From Clusia tigrina (lineage: Eukaryota; Arthropoda; Insecta; Diptera; Clusiidae): 64,000 bases of DNA. Shown one piece after another: positions 44,411 through 57,235 of this stretch (within the stretch, counting starts at the first letter, position 1; each line of letters opens with the position of its first letter). The stretch covers positions 29,196,516 to 29,260,515 of the forward strand of contig OV050030.1 in the NCBI GenBank assembly GCA_920105625.2. Reading direction: 5' to 3'. A model generated the notes under the pieces. It was not told where the DNA came from. It was given only the letters and a program-made list of their open reading frames with translations, and ran no database searches. Both the position numbers and the translations under genes were made by a program.

Positions 44411-44933
44411 TAGATTCGTATCGCTGGATTGTGTAATAAGCAAACAATTCTGTAGTGTTAGAACAATTGACTTTATTGGAATTCGTCCAACTTACTATTG
44501 GCTTTAAAAGTTGTTCCCTACTCACACTTCGTCATCGCTTATAGTGTGCTTCGGTTAGTCAGTTGTTGCACCACACGTTTCTATTTACATCGCTCTATGA
44601 CGATCACTTGCTAACTATCGTTGCTCACACGACGTTCACGCTGCTTGCTGCCACTCTCAGGATTCGGCTATGATCCTTATACCACTGTCACTGGTTAACT
44701 GATCTACTTCTACGATGTTCACTTTCGGGTATGCTCAGTGTTTCTCTGCTGCTGTTACTACTTGTTCACTTATTTACTGACCCCGATGTCTCCTGTTCAA
44801 GAGGTATATAGGCGACTCAACCAGCCTCCGAACGCAACTTCGCATGCTTTCTCGTGTGTGCATTTTTAGTGGTTGAAATCGGTCCTCACCCTAAAAGCAT
44901 CAACCAATCAGATGGCAGGCTGATTTCGTAACA
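44411..44933 (-). repeat. Putative solo LTR (Ty3/gypsy-like)
   Basis: On the minus strand it begins TGTTACGAAATCAGCC (44933 down), has a TATA box (CCTATATACC, about 44804-44812), a leader, CCAATAAAG (about 44472-44479) and an end near ATCCAGCGATACGAATCTAA (44411). Promoter, poly(A) signal and end layout are those of an LTR. No internal element or second LTR lies beside it. It is related to the block at 23835-24350 at its 3' end but has no heat-shock elements that I see. Target duplicates are unclear. Confidence 0.55.
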
Positions 44934-46238
44934 ATATAGACAGACAAATTTTTATTCGTGTCGATAACGGCACAAAATAAAATTCAATTGTGAATGAAAT
45001 CTATTGAGAGGATTTGGGAGAGGAATCGATGTGTAATACGATATAAAAGATATATTCCAATATGATAAGATGAAATTAAAACCCTATAGCGATCAGCAAA
45101 TAAAATGGTAGAGATCAGCAAACAAAATCGTATAGATTAGTACACTTCGGAAGCAACAGTATATGAAGGAATTACTTAGTGAAATGCGCTCCAAATATTT
45201 AATTTCAATTACATCCAATTGTATAAACTGATAATGGGTAAGTAAGGACTTTGGTGCCCCATTTTTTAAAAGCCTGACAGAGCTGTCATCCTTTAATATT
45301 AGTGACATAGCAAGGTTCATCAAACTATCAGGATGGTTTCCTGCAACATAATGGGGGAGTCGCGCCGTTCTCGGAGCTGTCCTTGCGCTGACTATCACCA
45401 TCCCAAGTAAGATAACTTTTTAGTCAGTGCTTGAACGGCGCCAGTTTTTTAGCTTATACGAATAGATTTATATCGAAAGTCAGATTACGTCAGTTGTCGA
45501 CGTAAATATTTTTGTTTAACTTCATCTTACGAATTATTATTTACAGATCAAACACTCCGGCACTGATCGGTGAAACAAAGGGTTTAAAATTAAAATTTAA
45601 GGGTTTTTTCTATGAATTAGTAAACAATTTTCTAGTCACGAAAATTCTGAAATAGAAATAAGTTACTGGCGAAAAATTTTTTTTTCACGACTAAGTAAAC
45701 TATATTTAGGACAAAGTATACTGACACTTGTTCTGGACACGTCACTTGATGACGTAAACTTTCTCACTCATATTTGGCAGCTGTTTATAAATTTTTACAC
45801 TTAGCTTTGCTGACTAATTAATATATCAATCCAACTAATTACCAATTAACATAAACTGGTATTTGAATCTTTTAAATTTGTTGGATGTATCAAAAGTAAA
45901 TGGTCCTAGTTCATTCGGTATAATTTGTATCTGAACCTAGGTAGTCGGTTGCAACAGTAATTGTGCTTGTGTCACTAAATTTTATTAATAATTTATACAT
46001 TTTCACATTTCAGCAAAGAAATGGGGAGAAGCGAATCAAATAAAAAGCGTCGATTGCGAGCAGCTTCGAAATAGCGTTTGAGAATATGATACAGAGAAAT
46101 TGATACTTGAGTATTCCTATAATCACAATAACCTAAAATACCTTCCCCCTTACGAACACCGCTAATCTACGATGAATATGACATTATTTTCTATCGTTGT
46201 AATTTCTCGTTTTGTATTTTGTTAATATGTGCTCTCAC
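44934..46238. other. A+T-rich intergenic DNA
   Basis: No supported gene. The minus ORF at 45093-45401 has no recognisable motif. Confidence 0.4.
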
Positions 46239-47130
46239 TTATGCAGGTGATATAACAATCATTTTAAATTTTAGGCACTGTTTGGCTTTAGCGTAAGTTT
46301 CGCAGCTGACTAGAATGCATTTTTGACAACCTATGTAGAAGGTTGTGTGGCAAGTGGAGTAGTGTGTCCAACTACATAAAGATAGATTTTTCATATCCCA
46401 ATAATCTTGAGGATGGTTTTCATAATTGTATTGGGCTATTGTGTCTTCCTCCTCCTCATTTACACAGCTACGACAGATATCCTGCCCGTTGAACCACAAC
46501 CTGTTGATATGGTGGTCCAAGTCATGGTGACCTGTCAAAACAGGCACAACAGGGATAATATGGTGTCTGTTCAACGGAATATGCTCTTTAGTGCATCAAA
46601 TCTCAAACGAAGGTCCATGGTGACACTACAAGTACTTTCCTCTCACCATATTTTGCGGGATTAGATGAGGACGCTAGAGGTAATGTAGTATTTGCAGGTA
46701 GAGAGAAGGATGCCCACTTTGTTGGTATAGCTTAGGTTGAGTAAATTCTGTGCCGCGTATTGGTAGTACATATGGAACAACAATGCGTTGTAAGTCACAA
46801 TAACCTGGCACACAAATGAGAGAGAGTTTTGTAGATATCCAAGTTCAGGTCACAAAGAGCGGTATATAAAAGCCATTTTCAATCAGTTGGATACCCTACA
46901 GAGATCTTTGATGGTATATTAACTCTCAATGCTGAATTAGCAGTGAAAGGGCGTTGTAGATGACTAGAGTTTCGGTCTGGAAAACGTAGCAATAATCATG
47001 GAATCGATATAACCTATTGGAACAGGCTTCCACATAATTTACAATCCCAAACCCCCACTTGGAGCTGTCATTATAGAACCCAACGGCAAGTGGAATTTGG
47101 GGCGACAATTTGGTGCCGAAGTGCTAAGAG
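46239..47130 (-). mobile_element. LOA-like non-LTR remnant (RNase H and C-terminus)
   Basis: Minus-strand relic. 47108-46926 has a decayed RNase H start FYNDSSKWGFGI and HDYCYVFQTETLVIYNAL, corresponding to YTDGSK and CNVFQAEVAAIEAAL of the better-preserved LOA element. 46574-46430 has VLTGHHDLDHHINRLWF and DICRSCVNEEEEDTI, matching its VLTGHWTLG and CRSCMDEEEEES. Several stops lie between. Inactive. Confidence 0.75.
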
Positions 47131-47447
47131 GAAGTGAAGCAGTTGTTGGCAATAAAGGCCAACTCATGCACTACAATGCTTTGAACAAAACAAAGTACAT
47201 TTGTTGGTGTTGTTCCATCCCGTAATTGATAAGTTTGGCATATTTTTCCCTAGAGGTCAAAGGTGAGAAGATTCAGAGGGGCATATAACACCTTGGATGA
47301 AGTTTTTTGAAAGATGAAGTTATTATATATTCAATCTGCTTAAATTAAGCCTAACAATATAAACATCAAATCTTAAAACTAGTAGCTAAAAAATAATTTG
47401 AACCTAAATTGAATTTGGCCATCAAAATTTGGGCTCTGCTTCGCTCT

Positions 47448-48050
47448 TCAAAAGGCCCGAAAATCTCTTCTCTGCATCCCGCGGCTTATCGGTTTTGAGA
47501 GGGATTTAGCTAGTGGATTCGGGTGATTTTCCAGTTTTGCTACGTATTCCTGCTTTCTAGACTTTATTTTTGTGATAATTGTTGGTATTTGCAAGTCTTT
47601 GTGAATATTATCGTTACGCATGTACCATGGAGCACCTGTTATTAACCTAAGTATCTTTGACTGAAACCTTTGAATTATGGCAATGTTAGAAGCGGATACA
47701 TTACCCCACAGTTGAATCCCGTACAACCATATCGGAGGATTTTATATTCCAGACTTAAGGATTTATGGTTAATTAGCCAATGCAGATTGGCGACCTTCAT
47801 TGTGCGTACGCAAAGTTAAGCGCCTATCTAAATGAATGCCGAGATAAGTGACTTCATTAGCTTGTGGAATCTCGATATTAATGAGCCGAATAGCTGGACG
47901 GGTACCAGGCTTCAAAGAGAATGTTACGTGCTTGCTTTTTTGCTCATTGACCTTTATACGCCACATTCCTAGCCATTCTTTTACCCCAAATAAGTCGTCT
48001 TGTAGTGTCCTCGACGCCTTTATCGAACATTTATTGCAACTAAGTATGGC
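47448..48050 (-). mobile_element. Jockey-clade non-LTR remnant, ORF2 C-terminal part
   Basis: Minus strand: WRIKVNEQKSKHVTFSLK, EVTYLGIHLDRRLTLRTH (47966-47769), then YGIQLWGNVSASNI, QRFQSKILRLITGAPWYMRN and NIHKDLQIPTI (47726-47448). This is the RT thumb and tail of a jockey-clade ORF2 with frame breaks. The upstream linker of what seems the same element is at 49266-49690, separated by a dispersed-repeat copy. The RT catalytic core is missing. Confidence 0.8.
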
Positions 48051-48189
48051 GGTTTGGTTATTTCAGGAAGGGAAATTTGAAATGGCTGAGCAATCTCAGT
48101 ACTGCAAGGTAAGGCAGGCAATGCAGAGGAGTTTGTAGCCAAATTCGGCTGGAACACGTTGCATAGATGTCGTGCAAAGCAGAGTGCTT

Positions 48190-49265
48190 TTTATACCCTT
48201 TACCTTTAAAAAAGGTAAATAGGGTTTACTAACCTTGTGCTTTTGAGAGGGGTTGGAATTTCGAGAAGGAGGCGTGGTAGGTATGGACATATATATACAG
48301 ATATGATCAGAATCACTTTCTAAGCAATTTTTATTTTGTCCGTCCGTCTGTCCGTCTGTGGCCACTTTTTTTCTACACCGTTAGAGCTATCTTAATGAAA
48401 CTTTGCAAAAGTATAGTCTGGACAAAGATACAGAACCAGATTGCTATATGTGCCGATTTGGACAAAGACCACGCCTACCTCCCATATGAGGAAGTTTTTT
48501 CACCTTCTTTAAAATGAGTATAACTTCGGTCCGATTGATGGAATCGTGTTCGAATTTGGCATTTATGGAGATGTGGCTCCTACTAAATACTGTGCAAAAA
48601 GTGGGCGGTATATATTAACTTCCACGCCCACTATTAACTAATATTCATAACTTAAGATCTGGTAGAGATTTATGGACGAAATTTTACATGAAGAAACATG
48701 TGGGCATTATAAAGCTACCTGTAACAAATGGGGCTGATCAGGCAAAAGACACGCCCACTTGATATAGGAAACTTTCGGGTCTAATATTAAAATTAGCCTA
48801 CCAATGCTCGTATTGATGCCAACGGAATAAAAATTTTCAGAAATATACATGGGATCCATAATAGTGTGTGTGCAGAATATGGAGATCATACTAGAACTGC
48901 CACGCCCACAATTTAACAAAAATCATTACTGTGTTCCTATTAAAGATTTTTCAACGAAACTTCACAGGAAGGTTGCGAGTACTAACATTAAACACCACAC
49001 AAAAAATGGGCGTGTTATTTATACAGCCACGCCCACTATTGACATATAAATATAACTTACGACCTATACAAAAATTTTGAGCAAAATTTTATATTAGTGG
49101 TTATATTGACACTACGAAGCCATGCACAAGAAATGCTGTCGATATAATCAATTCAAGGTACCCTATCGAAAATAACCGTAGATATGCTCCTTATGATGAT
49201 TTATGAAGAAAACATCCCCATTGTTGAACTCGCACGCTCAAGAAAAGGTAAAGGGTATTTCGTAG
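48190..49265 (+). repeat. Non-coding dispersed repeat, copy B
   Basis: Longest copy of the repeat also seen at 28515-29480 and 55500-55960. It opens with an imperfect hairpin, TACCCTTTACCTTTAAAAAAGGTAAATAGGGTT, and ends GAAAAGGTAAAGGGTATTTCGTAGTCGG, so the ends share GGTAAAxxGGGT. Internally it has GTCCGTCCGTCTGTCC and repeated CACGCCCAC. It lies between two parts of a jockey-clade element. Confidence 0.72.
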
Positions 49266-49690
49266 TCGGTCTAACCCGACTTCAGTCTTCTTTACTCGTT
49301 CGATTTCGCTTTGAGCCCACGCACCGTTCGGGTTTCTTAGAGGTTCTACACCTTCCATTGGAAGTTTAAAGTTTTTCGATGGCTTCCAAAGGGAATACCT
49401 TTCGGTACAAGTTGGGGTTACCTTCTTCACTACTCTTTTAGGTTTTTATCCTCCGCCATTGTAAGATTAGGTTTTTATCCTCCTCCTCTTAAAGATAGTC
49501 CTTTCGGCTGCTTTACGATTGTGTTTAGAGATGGGTGAGCGATGGATCTGCCATACTCGGTGCACCCGTTGTTTCCGTGCCACAAGTTTTTCAATTTGGC
49601 TATTTGTCCAGGCATACTTGCACATTTTAGAAATATATTTTGGCGTAGCCACCACTACGGCTACAGTCGCTAGCATGGAGTTAAAAATAT
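49266..49690 (-). mobile_element. Jockey-clade non-LTR remnant, endonuclease-RT linker
   Basis: Minus strand: YAWTNSQIEKLVARKQRVHR (49676 down) and, in another frame, YSLWKPSKNFKLPMEGVEPL with NGAWAQSEIERV. These are the basic linker and the LWK..(D/N)G.WA...IE block that precede RT in jockey-clade ORF2. The same strand and order as the fragment at 47448-48050 suggest one element split by the dispersed repeat. Confidence 0.7.
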
Positions 49691-49939
49691 GAATTTTATT
49701 ATCTATATCATCTGCATGGTTTCCCTCAACTCTTGTGAAGTTAATCTAAAATGTCTTGTAAAAAGAATTAAGTTGTGTAGCAGATAGATCATGGAGAAAA
49801 AGCCTTGTCGCTAAAAGTGTATATGTAGTTTTGTCCACGGAATATAGCAGTGCTTTGAAGAAATAGTGTGTGAATATTTAAACAACAAAAAATATTGACA
49901 TAACAAGCTTTGGCATTAGTTTTCCCATAACTCTGTTTA
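49691..49939. other. Intergenic DNA
   Basis: Nothing recognised. Confidence 0.4.
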
Positions 49940-51226
49940 CCAGTTTTTTGTTATATTGGCGCATTTAATTTCCCTCAAAGAGCTGAATGTTTTTTATCTA
50001 CACAATATTCAGAATAACGCGAATCTCAGAAGGTGTATGGGACTCATCTGTTCAACCCCCATTCACATCTTATATCATATTGCAGCCGTACTACCGATAA
50101 AATTCAGATTAAAACTGAACACTGCGAAGGAGTTAGCGAAATGCTTTGCACTAAATCTTCCAATCACCAATATTTTATTTCTCAATGACTGATTAAAATC
50201 AAGCTATGGTTGCATATTCAAAGAATTTAAAACAATTTTCACAGACATTGGTATCATCCAACATCTACTTCCTTCTACAAAGAAATTAAATTGTGATCTT
50301 GACTTCTTCAAAGGGACTCAAAAAAACAAAAATGAAGGGAACGAGACCGTCATCAATGCCTTATTCAAAAAAAAAATGAACTTTCTCTACTCAAATAATT
50401 TTGAAATATTTTTTACTGATGGCTCCGTCAATAGACTTTGCAATTGAAAATAACCAAACAAAAATCGCCATACTTACAGATAGCAAAAGTGGAGCACTAA
50501 ATCTCCTAAACCACAATTCCAATAATTTCATTGGTTCACAAATAATATCAAAAATTAAAAATAGCACTATGGAGTCACTATATATTCATTATATCCCAGG
50601 CCACAGCAAAATAAATCTCAACGAGCGAGTCGATAAAGAAGCCAAAAATGCAGGTCATGAAGGTGAGGAAGTTGACTTCCAATGGCCACTCCAAGATGCA
50701 ATAAACAAGATACAGCATGAAATCCAACAACAATGGAAAAGGGAATATGTCAATCTAATTTCTGAAAAAGGCACGAAGTATGGAGAACTGTTTCCCGATA
50801 TTCTGAAAAATCCTTGGTTTAAAAAAAATAAGAACTTGAATCCTAAAGAAGTCAAGCAAATTAACCGCATCCTATCAGGACACGCTTTCTGTAACAAGAC
50901 GCTGAAGAAACTGAGAGTAATTGAAGATGGAAACTGTGAAGTTTGCCAATGCCCTGAAGACCCAGAACACATCATCTTTCATTGTACTAAATATAGTTTG
51001 CCAAGAAATTCTTTCCCAGCACTTATACAATTCAACTCTCTAAGAACCCTAATCCAGGCTAAAGAAGACCACGCCTTCAAAATAGTCACCGACTTTTTAA
51101 AGGATATTGATATCTATATATAAAACTTAGGTTTCAAATTTTATGGTGGTGGCGTTATAACTGTCCAAGTTTGGCCAAATAATTCTTCATCGTTGAAGTA
51201 ACTTAAATAAAAAAAAAAAAAAAAAA
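49940..51226 (+). mobile_element. RNase H-bearing non-LTR retrotransposon fragment with poly(A)
   Basis: 5'-truncated element. The frame at 49956-50192 has IAAVLPIKFRLKLNTAKELA (post-RT region). An RNase H start FFTDGSV lies near 50407 in another frame, and the open frame 50401-51123 has IAILTDSKSGALNLL, YIHYIPGHSKINLNERVDKE and the C-terminal Cys/His block LSGHAFCNKTLKKL with CEVCQCPEDPEHIIFHC. The 3' UTR ends in about 19 A's (51208-51226). The domain set (RNase H plus CCHC-like tail) fits an I-like group, but the clade is uncertain and it differs from the I element at 7-10 kb. Confidence 0.75.
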
Positions 51227-51934
51227 ATATTCAGAATGTGTGAAATCAAATTTATTTTTTTATTTTTTGAACATATGAGTTCTTCGCAATTGGGTTTTAA
51301 GCTCAAAAAATATGCCAACTATCCATATTCACTCTCTTTGAACATTTCTATACAGAAATACCAGAAGTTAGAAGTTATGAAGTATACTCATGTTTTGCGT
51401 ACCGAAATATGTTACATACAATGATAAAAATATTAACATGTTTACTATGTACGAGACTATAAGAAATGATCATTAAATCATGTTTACGACGATTGCTCTA
51501 AAGGTGGAATGATTAGGAAATGTATTCCGAGCAATTATGTGACATTGACAATGAACTCCACACACATTATTTCAATTTTGTGTTTTATTTTTCCACTCTT
51601 GCTTTTTACTTCTCCGTTTATCATCTTAAATGCTTATGAATAAAATAAATATTGAATTTGTCGGAGTAAAAAAAACATATGTTTTTAGTTTGACAATGGA
51701 TTCGAAAGGTTACTCACAAAGTTCTGTTCACTAATTCTGAGTGTTTCACATAATAGATTTTAATTAAAATTCATTAGATCTTCATCTCAGAGTTTCTACA
51801 CTGAAACTCACTGAAAAGAATAGTTTTGGGTGCACTTTCATATTGAGTAATTACACCCAATTTTTCCAGAAATCAGAAAATTTTATATGGATTATTATTT
51901 TTAAAAATCCTAGACATTTATGTTGGCTTAACTA
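51227..51934. other. A+T-rich intergenic DNA
   Basis: Nothing recognised. Confidence 0.4.
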
Positions 51935-53127
51935 CGTCCGCTGAACGAAAAGCTGCATAGATAGCCATTGAAGAACTGAAAGAAATCTCGCAACGTATGC
52001 CTGAAGATGTGGAAGCACTAAAGCCATGAATCAACAGCAGCAGCAGATACGCGTTTGCACCACTGAGCAGTTTCTAAATGGTTTAAACCACAGTTGACAG
52101 ACACTACACACTATATTCACGACAGCAGTTATGGATCCACCGAGAAGTAATTCTTTTAGGATTTAGAAAAAATTTATTTTAATAAATCAAAGTTTGATTG
52201 GAATTTCGTATGTACTCGTACTTCTAGAATGATTTTGTATTTGTCAACCCCACTACAAGACCACGGATCAAGTATTTCTTTATGGCACCCCGTTGAGGAA
52301 TCTAGCGAAAAATGTTCATATGCAATCTTTGTAAATCTTTTAGTGATGGCACAGGACATAACTATTTGGGAAGAAGATTGTGCTATGTATGGGCTTATAA
52401 TGGCAATAATCTAGGATATGAAAAATACGAATGCTGATCATATATTTGGCGTGAATCCAACTTTCTTGAAGATAGAATAGAATAGATTTATTTAAGGGTG
52501 TTATACACCGCAACCTGAAAGATCTATTGTGATACCCCTATTTATTTGAAAGATGAGCATAGTATCATCTATAAATCTTTTTTCAGGTTTATTTCCGACA
52601 GGAATTCATAAGAATTTTGGAGGAATTAAGTTGAGGGATCCTGCTCATTATCTTGAAGATGCTGGCAAATTATTTTAAAGAACAGCAACATTATGCCTGA
52701 ACATTGATGATAATATTAATGTCATAAATGTTTACAAAGATTTCTTCAAAGCTCTAAAAACCAATCCAAAATAAGAAAATAGAAAATAGGGTGCCCTGAA
52801 CAAAAATTGTATTTAAGATAGCAGGAGAAAATTCTGGTAATACTACTAATATAAGCTTATACTTGCAGCATGTTGGGCAGGAGGAAAATGTGGACAGCTT
52901 TCCTGAGCACTTACTAAAGAAGTATTTACCCAAAGAGTATGGAGGCACGCATTTCATCATTAATGACATCATCACCTACTGGGATAAGAAGATGGATTAA
53001 TATCGACTTTGCTTTAAGAAACAAATCATTTATGGCACTGATGAGTAACTTCTCCCTGGCAAATCTCTCGATTCTAGAGGCAAATGCTGGTTCGGAAGAT
53101 TCTTTTCGCCAGTTGAATGTGGAGTAG
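51935..53127 (+). pseudogene. CRAL-TRIO lipid-transfer protein pseudogene B
   Basis: Collinear relative of 60224-61306. Exon 1: VRPLNEKLHR (stop) AIEELKEISQRMPEDVEALK with further stops (51935-52080). Exon 2: YLSTPLQDHGSSISLWHP..SEKCSY and WEEDCAMYGLIMAI with a stop at 52412 (52240-52470). Exon 3: after an AG at 52868, VGQEENVDSFPEHLL, KKYLPKEYGGTHFIINDIIT, YWDKKMD (stop) YRLCFKKQIIYGTDE, and an out-of-frame end up to 53127. A short block near 52492-52640 is unrelated or too diverged. It is more complete than pseudogene A at its 3' end. Confidence 0.85.
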
Positions 53128-54819
53128 TTCCCAACGAGAAGATAAAGGCAGAAAAAGCAGTGTTGATTAATCGAATCTCAAGGCATTAATTTCTAATTGA
53201 AATTTGTACATGGTTATTAGACTACTGACACAAATTTGCATGATAAATGAAACAAACTTAATGCAATATTTTTGTGAATATATTCAAACATGGCTTTAAT
53301 TGGTCGACTTTTGTTTGTACGTATACTAATGGCCTACCCTGATGAATGTAGCTACACATTGCCCCAAATAAAATTAGCAATATAACTATTGTAACCATAT
53401 TTTCGGCGGAAGGTATGATATACTCGTATACCAGAAATTAAGGATGGGCCCCATACACTTACTTACGGGACTCCAGAACTAACTGGACGTAATTTTTCAT
53501 TAAATATTCACTTGTTTTCCATAAATTGCTAGGGATTGCTACAATGTTGTTAATACTTTCCGAGAACTTTAGTGATGCATAATTCCATAAGATTTGGCAT
53601 TTCATTTATGCTTGTTAATTATTACCTTGGGTCACCCATACTGTATACTTCCACAATAGTTATTAGCTCAGATGTTTTCCAGTAAAAATTTAGTTGAAAT
53701 TGCAGTATAGTTAGCAGCTTAGATATTACTGGCATAAGAAAATGCTTGTCTACCAAGCCTACCTCAGCAATGAACTAATTAACAATCTGCTGAATAGTTA
53801 CGTCAAACGAAGCCGAATGATTTTGAAAGCATTTTTGCTTTTATGAAAATTGAATGTGGAATAAATCATTATCGATTTTTTTAAATTTTTTTTGTGGTAT
53901 TATATCAATGGAATCTATCAAAATACATTTACTTAATCGCATACATATATAAAATAATTGAGTAACTGTAATTTGCCCATATAAAAATGTATGTTAATAA
54001 AGATCACATTTTTCCGGTTCCTCACTCCAACCAACTTCCAGCAAAAAGTCTTCTAATAATTTGTGAGCGAACTTTGCAATTTAAAGTTTGAATGCTCTCC
54101 ATGTTACTGACTTTACAAATATTGTGATAATACACCGCCAATTCCACTTCCTATATTATTTGCATCTTACTTCTGACATATCTACTTGTTTGCTGCTATA
54201 GAAATACTGGGAAATAAATAAAAATTGATTAGCTATATCAAATATGTTATTACATTATCATCAGATATCGTGTTGGCAGTTTACCATTATTTCTTTAGTA
54301 TTATGAATGGGAGTACACAATACCTATTTCGAATCGTGCAACTGATATACCCATCAATTATAAGTGGAAGTGATGTAACGTTGCTTTAATTTACAAAATA
54401 TTTCATGCCAACCCCGTAAGTTCAAATCTTACTCTAGAGATAATTTTAATAAATAATAGTTTTGACTTTCATGTTCCAAAAATCCAGTTTTCATCGTACG
54501 AGTATTTACTGCTGGTGGGTGTCCAAATGCTTTCTCTATTGAGTGATATTGCGCTGAACCCTATTTTGGACTATCGTCCAACACCATTGGAGGTCTGATG
54601 TAGAAGAGGCAAAAAGAAATCAAACCTGGAAAAATCTTCCAGGATTAAGACAGTTCAAAACTCTTCTGGGAATCTAATCCCAAAAGAGCTAAAGAGTTAA
54701 TTAACATGCCGCGGAGAAAATTATGAATCTTCATAGGCGTTTTAAGTAGATACTGTAGACTCAACTATTACATGAATAAGTAAGTCTGTGACGAAACCTC
54801 ACTGCACCTGATCATAGAC
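53128..54819. other. A+T-rich intergenic DNA
   Basis: No supported feature. The part from about 54530 may belong to the decayed LOA-like element downstream. Confidence 0.4.
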
Positions 54820-55440
54820 TGCGGACATTTGGTACACAAAGGCACAGGTGTTTTGGAGAATATCAAAATGTGGTGATGGAATGTTTTGATAAGCTGAACA
54901 TCCTGATTAAAAACATTCAGGTATGGATCCTATGGGTTCCAGGTTACGCGGGTATTTCTGTAACAAAATTGGAGACACACTTGCCAGGAAGGGAGCATCC
55001 TCTCCGTTTGTAAACCCGGAACTATTTTGTGGTTTAGGAAAGGGAAACTTCTTCTCATTCATTCAGAAAGTAGCAGACAAACAACGAGGAGTATACTGGG
55101 ACAACTTAACAGGGTTATTATAATCCAAATCCCTTATAGGGATCTATAAACTAAAACGTTTCAAAGATTGTATGGAACTAAATAAAAAATATTACAGGAA
55201 TTCTGACAGGCCACTGTAGGCAAAATTATCACCTAACGAGGCTGGGAATTTACTCTAATGGGGTTTGTCGATTTTGCAGGGAAGAAGATGAGACCGCGAA
55301 ACATGTGCTGCGATTATGCCCAGCACTAATGCACAAACGGAAGAAGCTTTTGGGTGATTATCTAATAATAAGGGTGCAAAACACCCTTAAATCAAAATCT
55401 ATATCTAGACTGAGCGATATATATATATTTATAGAAATGG
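54820..55440 (+). mobile_element. LOA-like non-LTR remnant (RNase H end and C-terminus)
   Basis: Plus-strand relic. LWVPGYAGIS (about 54930) and GDTLARKGASSPFVNPELFCG (about 54970) are the end of the RNase H domain. ILTGHCRQNYHLTRLGIYSN and VCRFCREEDETAKHVLRLC (about 55200-55320), then KRKKLLGDYL, are the C-terminal zinc block seen in the LOA element at 20.9 kb. A frameshift and a stop near 55120 separate the parts. Confidence 0.78.
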
Positions 55441-55499
55441 AAAATATGGTAATCCCTTTTCTTACTCCTTCTTAGAATTATTTTATATTATGAACCCTA

Positions 55500-55960
55500 T
55501 ATTTGTATACTCTTTACCCATACAAAGGCAAAAAAGTTTATACTAAATTTGTACCGTTAAGCTGTTTTTCAACTATAAGAAGGAAGCGTAAACCAAAAAT
55601 ATTTTTCCTAGGTAAGATTCATCAACAGAATTTCTCTGGAGAGTTCAAGGCAACAGTATTTAATATAACAGAAAAAATGGGCGGCGTACTTTCACAGCAT
55701 TGCACATTATTGTCCCATTTATATACTTCCGACCTATACAAAATTTGTGGACGAAATTCGATATGAATAAGTATGAATAAGTATAGGAAGCTACAAAGCC
55801 ATACACAAAAAATATTATCGATCAGCTAAACGACACGCCCCCTTCCTTGTAATCACCTTGTGGACACCATTTAAAATTACCCTAATTATGCTCTTAATGA
55901 TGATATATGTATAAAATTTGGTAGTACATCGCCATTGTGTAACTCGCATGCTCATGTTAG
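55500..55960 (+). repeat. Non-coding dispersed repeat, copy C (degraded)
   Basis: Shortened and diverged copy. The start is GTATACTCTTTACCCATACA, then come AAAAAATGGGCGGCGTACTTT, TATACTTCCGACCTATACAAA, GAAGCTACAAAGCCATACACAA and a 3' part TTAATGATGATATATG..TGTGTAACTCGCATGCTCA, in the same order as copy B. The GTCCGTCC block has been lost. Confidence 0.6.
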
Positions 55961-57235
55961 AGTAAATCTATTTTGAAATTCGGTCTGATCCGTTTCCGGC
56001 TTTTATACTGGTTTACTTCTAGTATAACTTTCTTCTCCGGCAGTAAACTGTGTAGAGAAACCATTTCTCTTGATCAACGTTAGATACTCTTTAATATTAG
56101 TTATTACTCTCTTTAAATACGTCATTGCTCTGACATGACTATATTATTCATAATACTGTTACGATTGAAAGTAAAAGAGACAAGTTCGTTAGTAATGAGC
56201 AAACCGTAGCTTTTATTTCTTAGTTCTGCCCTTAGTTTATCTAAGGAGTGGTAATGCTTACTCAAGTGTAGTATTTTTATTCTGAGAATAATTGTAAATA
56301 TAGCCTGGTATCACATTTAAAGGGCTTATCTAAAAAAGAAACAGTCTCTATATCTTAACTACTATCTTCTTTCGTGATGAAGCAGGCAGCAATATTTTCT
56401 TCCATTATTATTGTTTTTTTTTTTAATTTTCGCCTATATCATATAATATATAGTACATTTGTTTTGAGGCGATCAACAGTAGCAATGTCAACATTAACAG
56501 AACAAAGAGATGAAGATAAATATTTATTAGAAGACCAAGTGTTGGGTGGAATTTTAACTTGTAACTAGGTCCAAACCATAAAGTCTAATATATATTACCA
56601 ATACATAAAAAAATAGAGAAGGCATAAATATTATAAAAACAATAGTAAAAGTTGGGAAAAAATTACATAATTATACAAGCAAATTCGAGCGTTCTAGTCG
56701 AAAATACGAAGAAACAGATATTATTTTCTATTATCCACAGGAGACGTCATTAAAAAATGATATGAACAAAGTCTGGGTGGTTAAAAGAAAACAAGATAAA
56801 TCTGAACATAGCGAGTCTGGATCCCAAAGACGAAAAAATAACAACTTTCTCACATCAACCTACATTGAAAAATTGCTATCTCCATTTATCAGTATGTTCT
56901 AAAATTATTATTCGATCAAAACTCGGTAAAGAAATCGAAGTATTCCGTCGAGTATCTAAATCTCATTGTGTTAATATTTAGTTTTCCAATCCATATATTC
57001 ATTAAATAAAAAAATAGAAAATCAAGTTGATTAAATTGGGGTGTTGGCCAACTTCCATTGAGATCTAGAGTGAAGTTTACAGCAAAACTGACTTTAATGA
57101 AGGAACCAGTTTTCTGTAATCTTCTTTTAATCTCCCATAATATGGACTAACCTCCAGAAATATTGCTTCATACAATTACCCAAGAAAAGCAATGGGAATT
57201 ATGAATGTGTTTTTTAGTTGTTAAAAAAAGGTAAA
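55961..57235. other. A+T-rich intergenic DNA
   Basis: No gene. TGTTACGATTGAAAG at 56158 resembles the start of the LTR family at 44933, but no LTR body follows that I can support. Confidence 0.4.
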
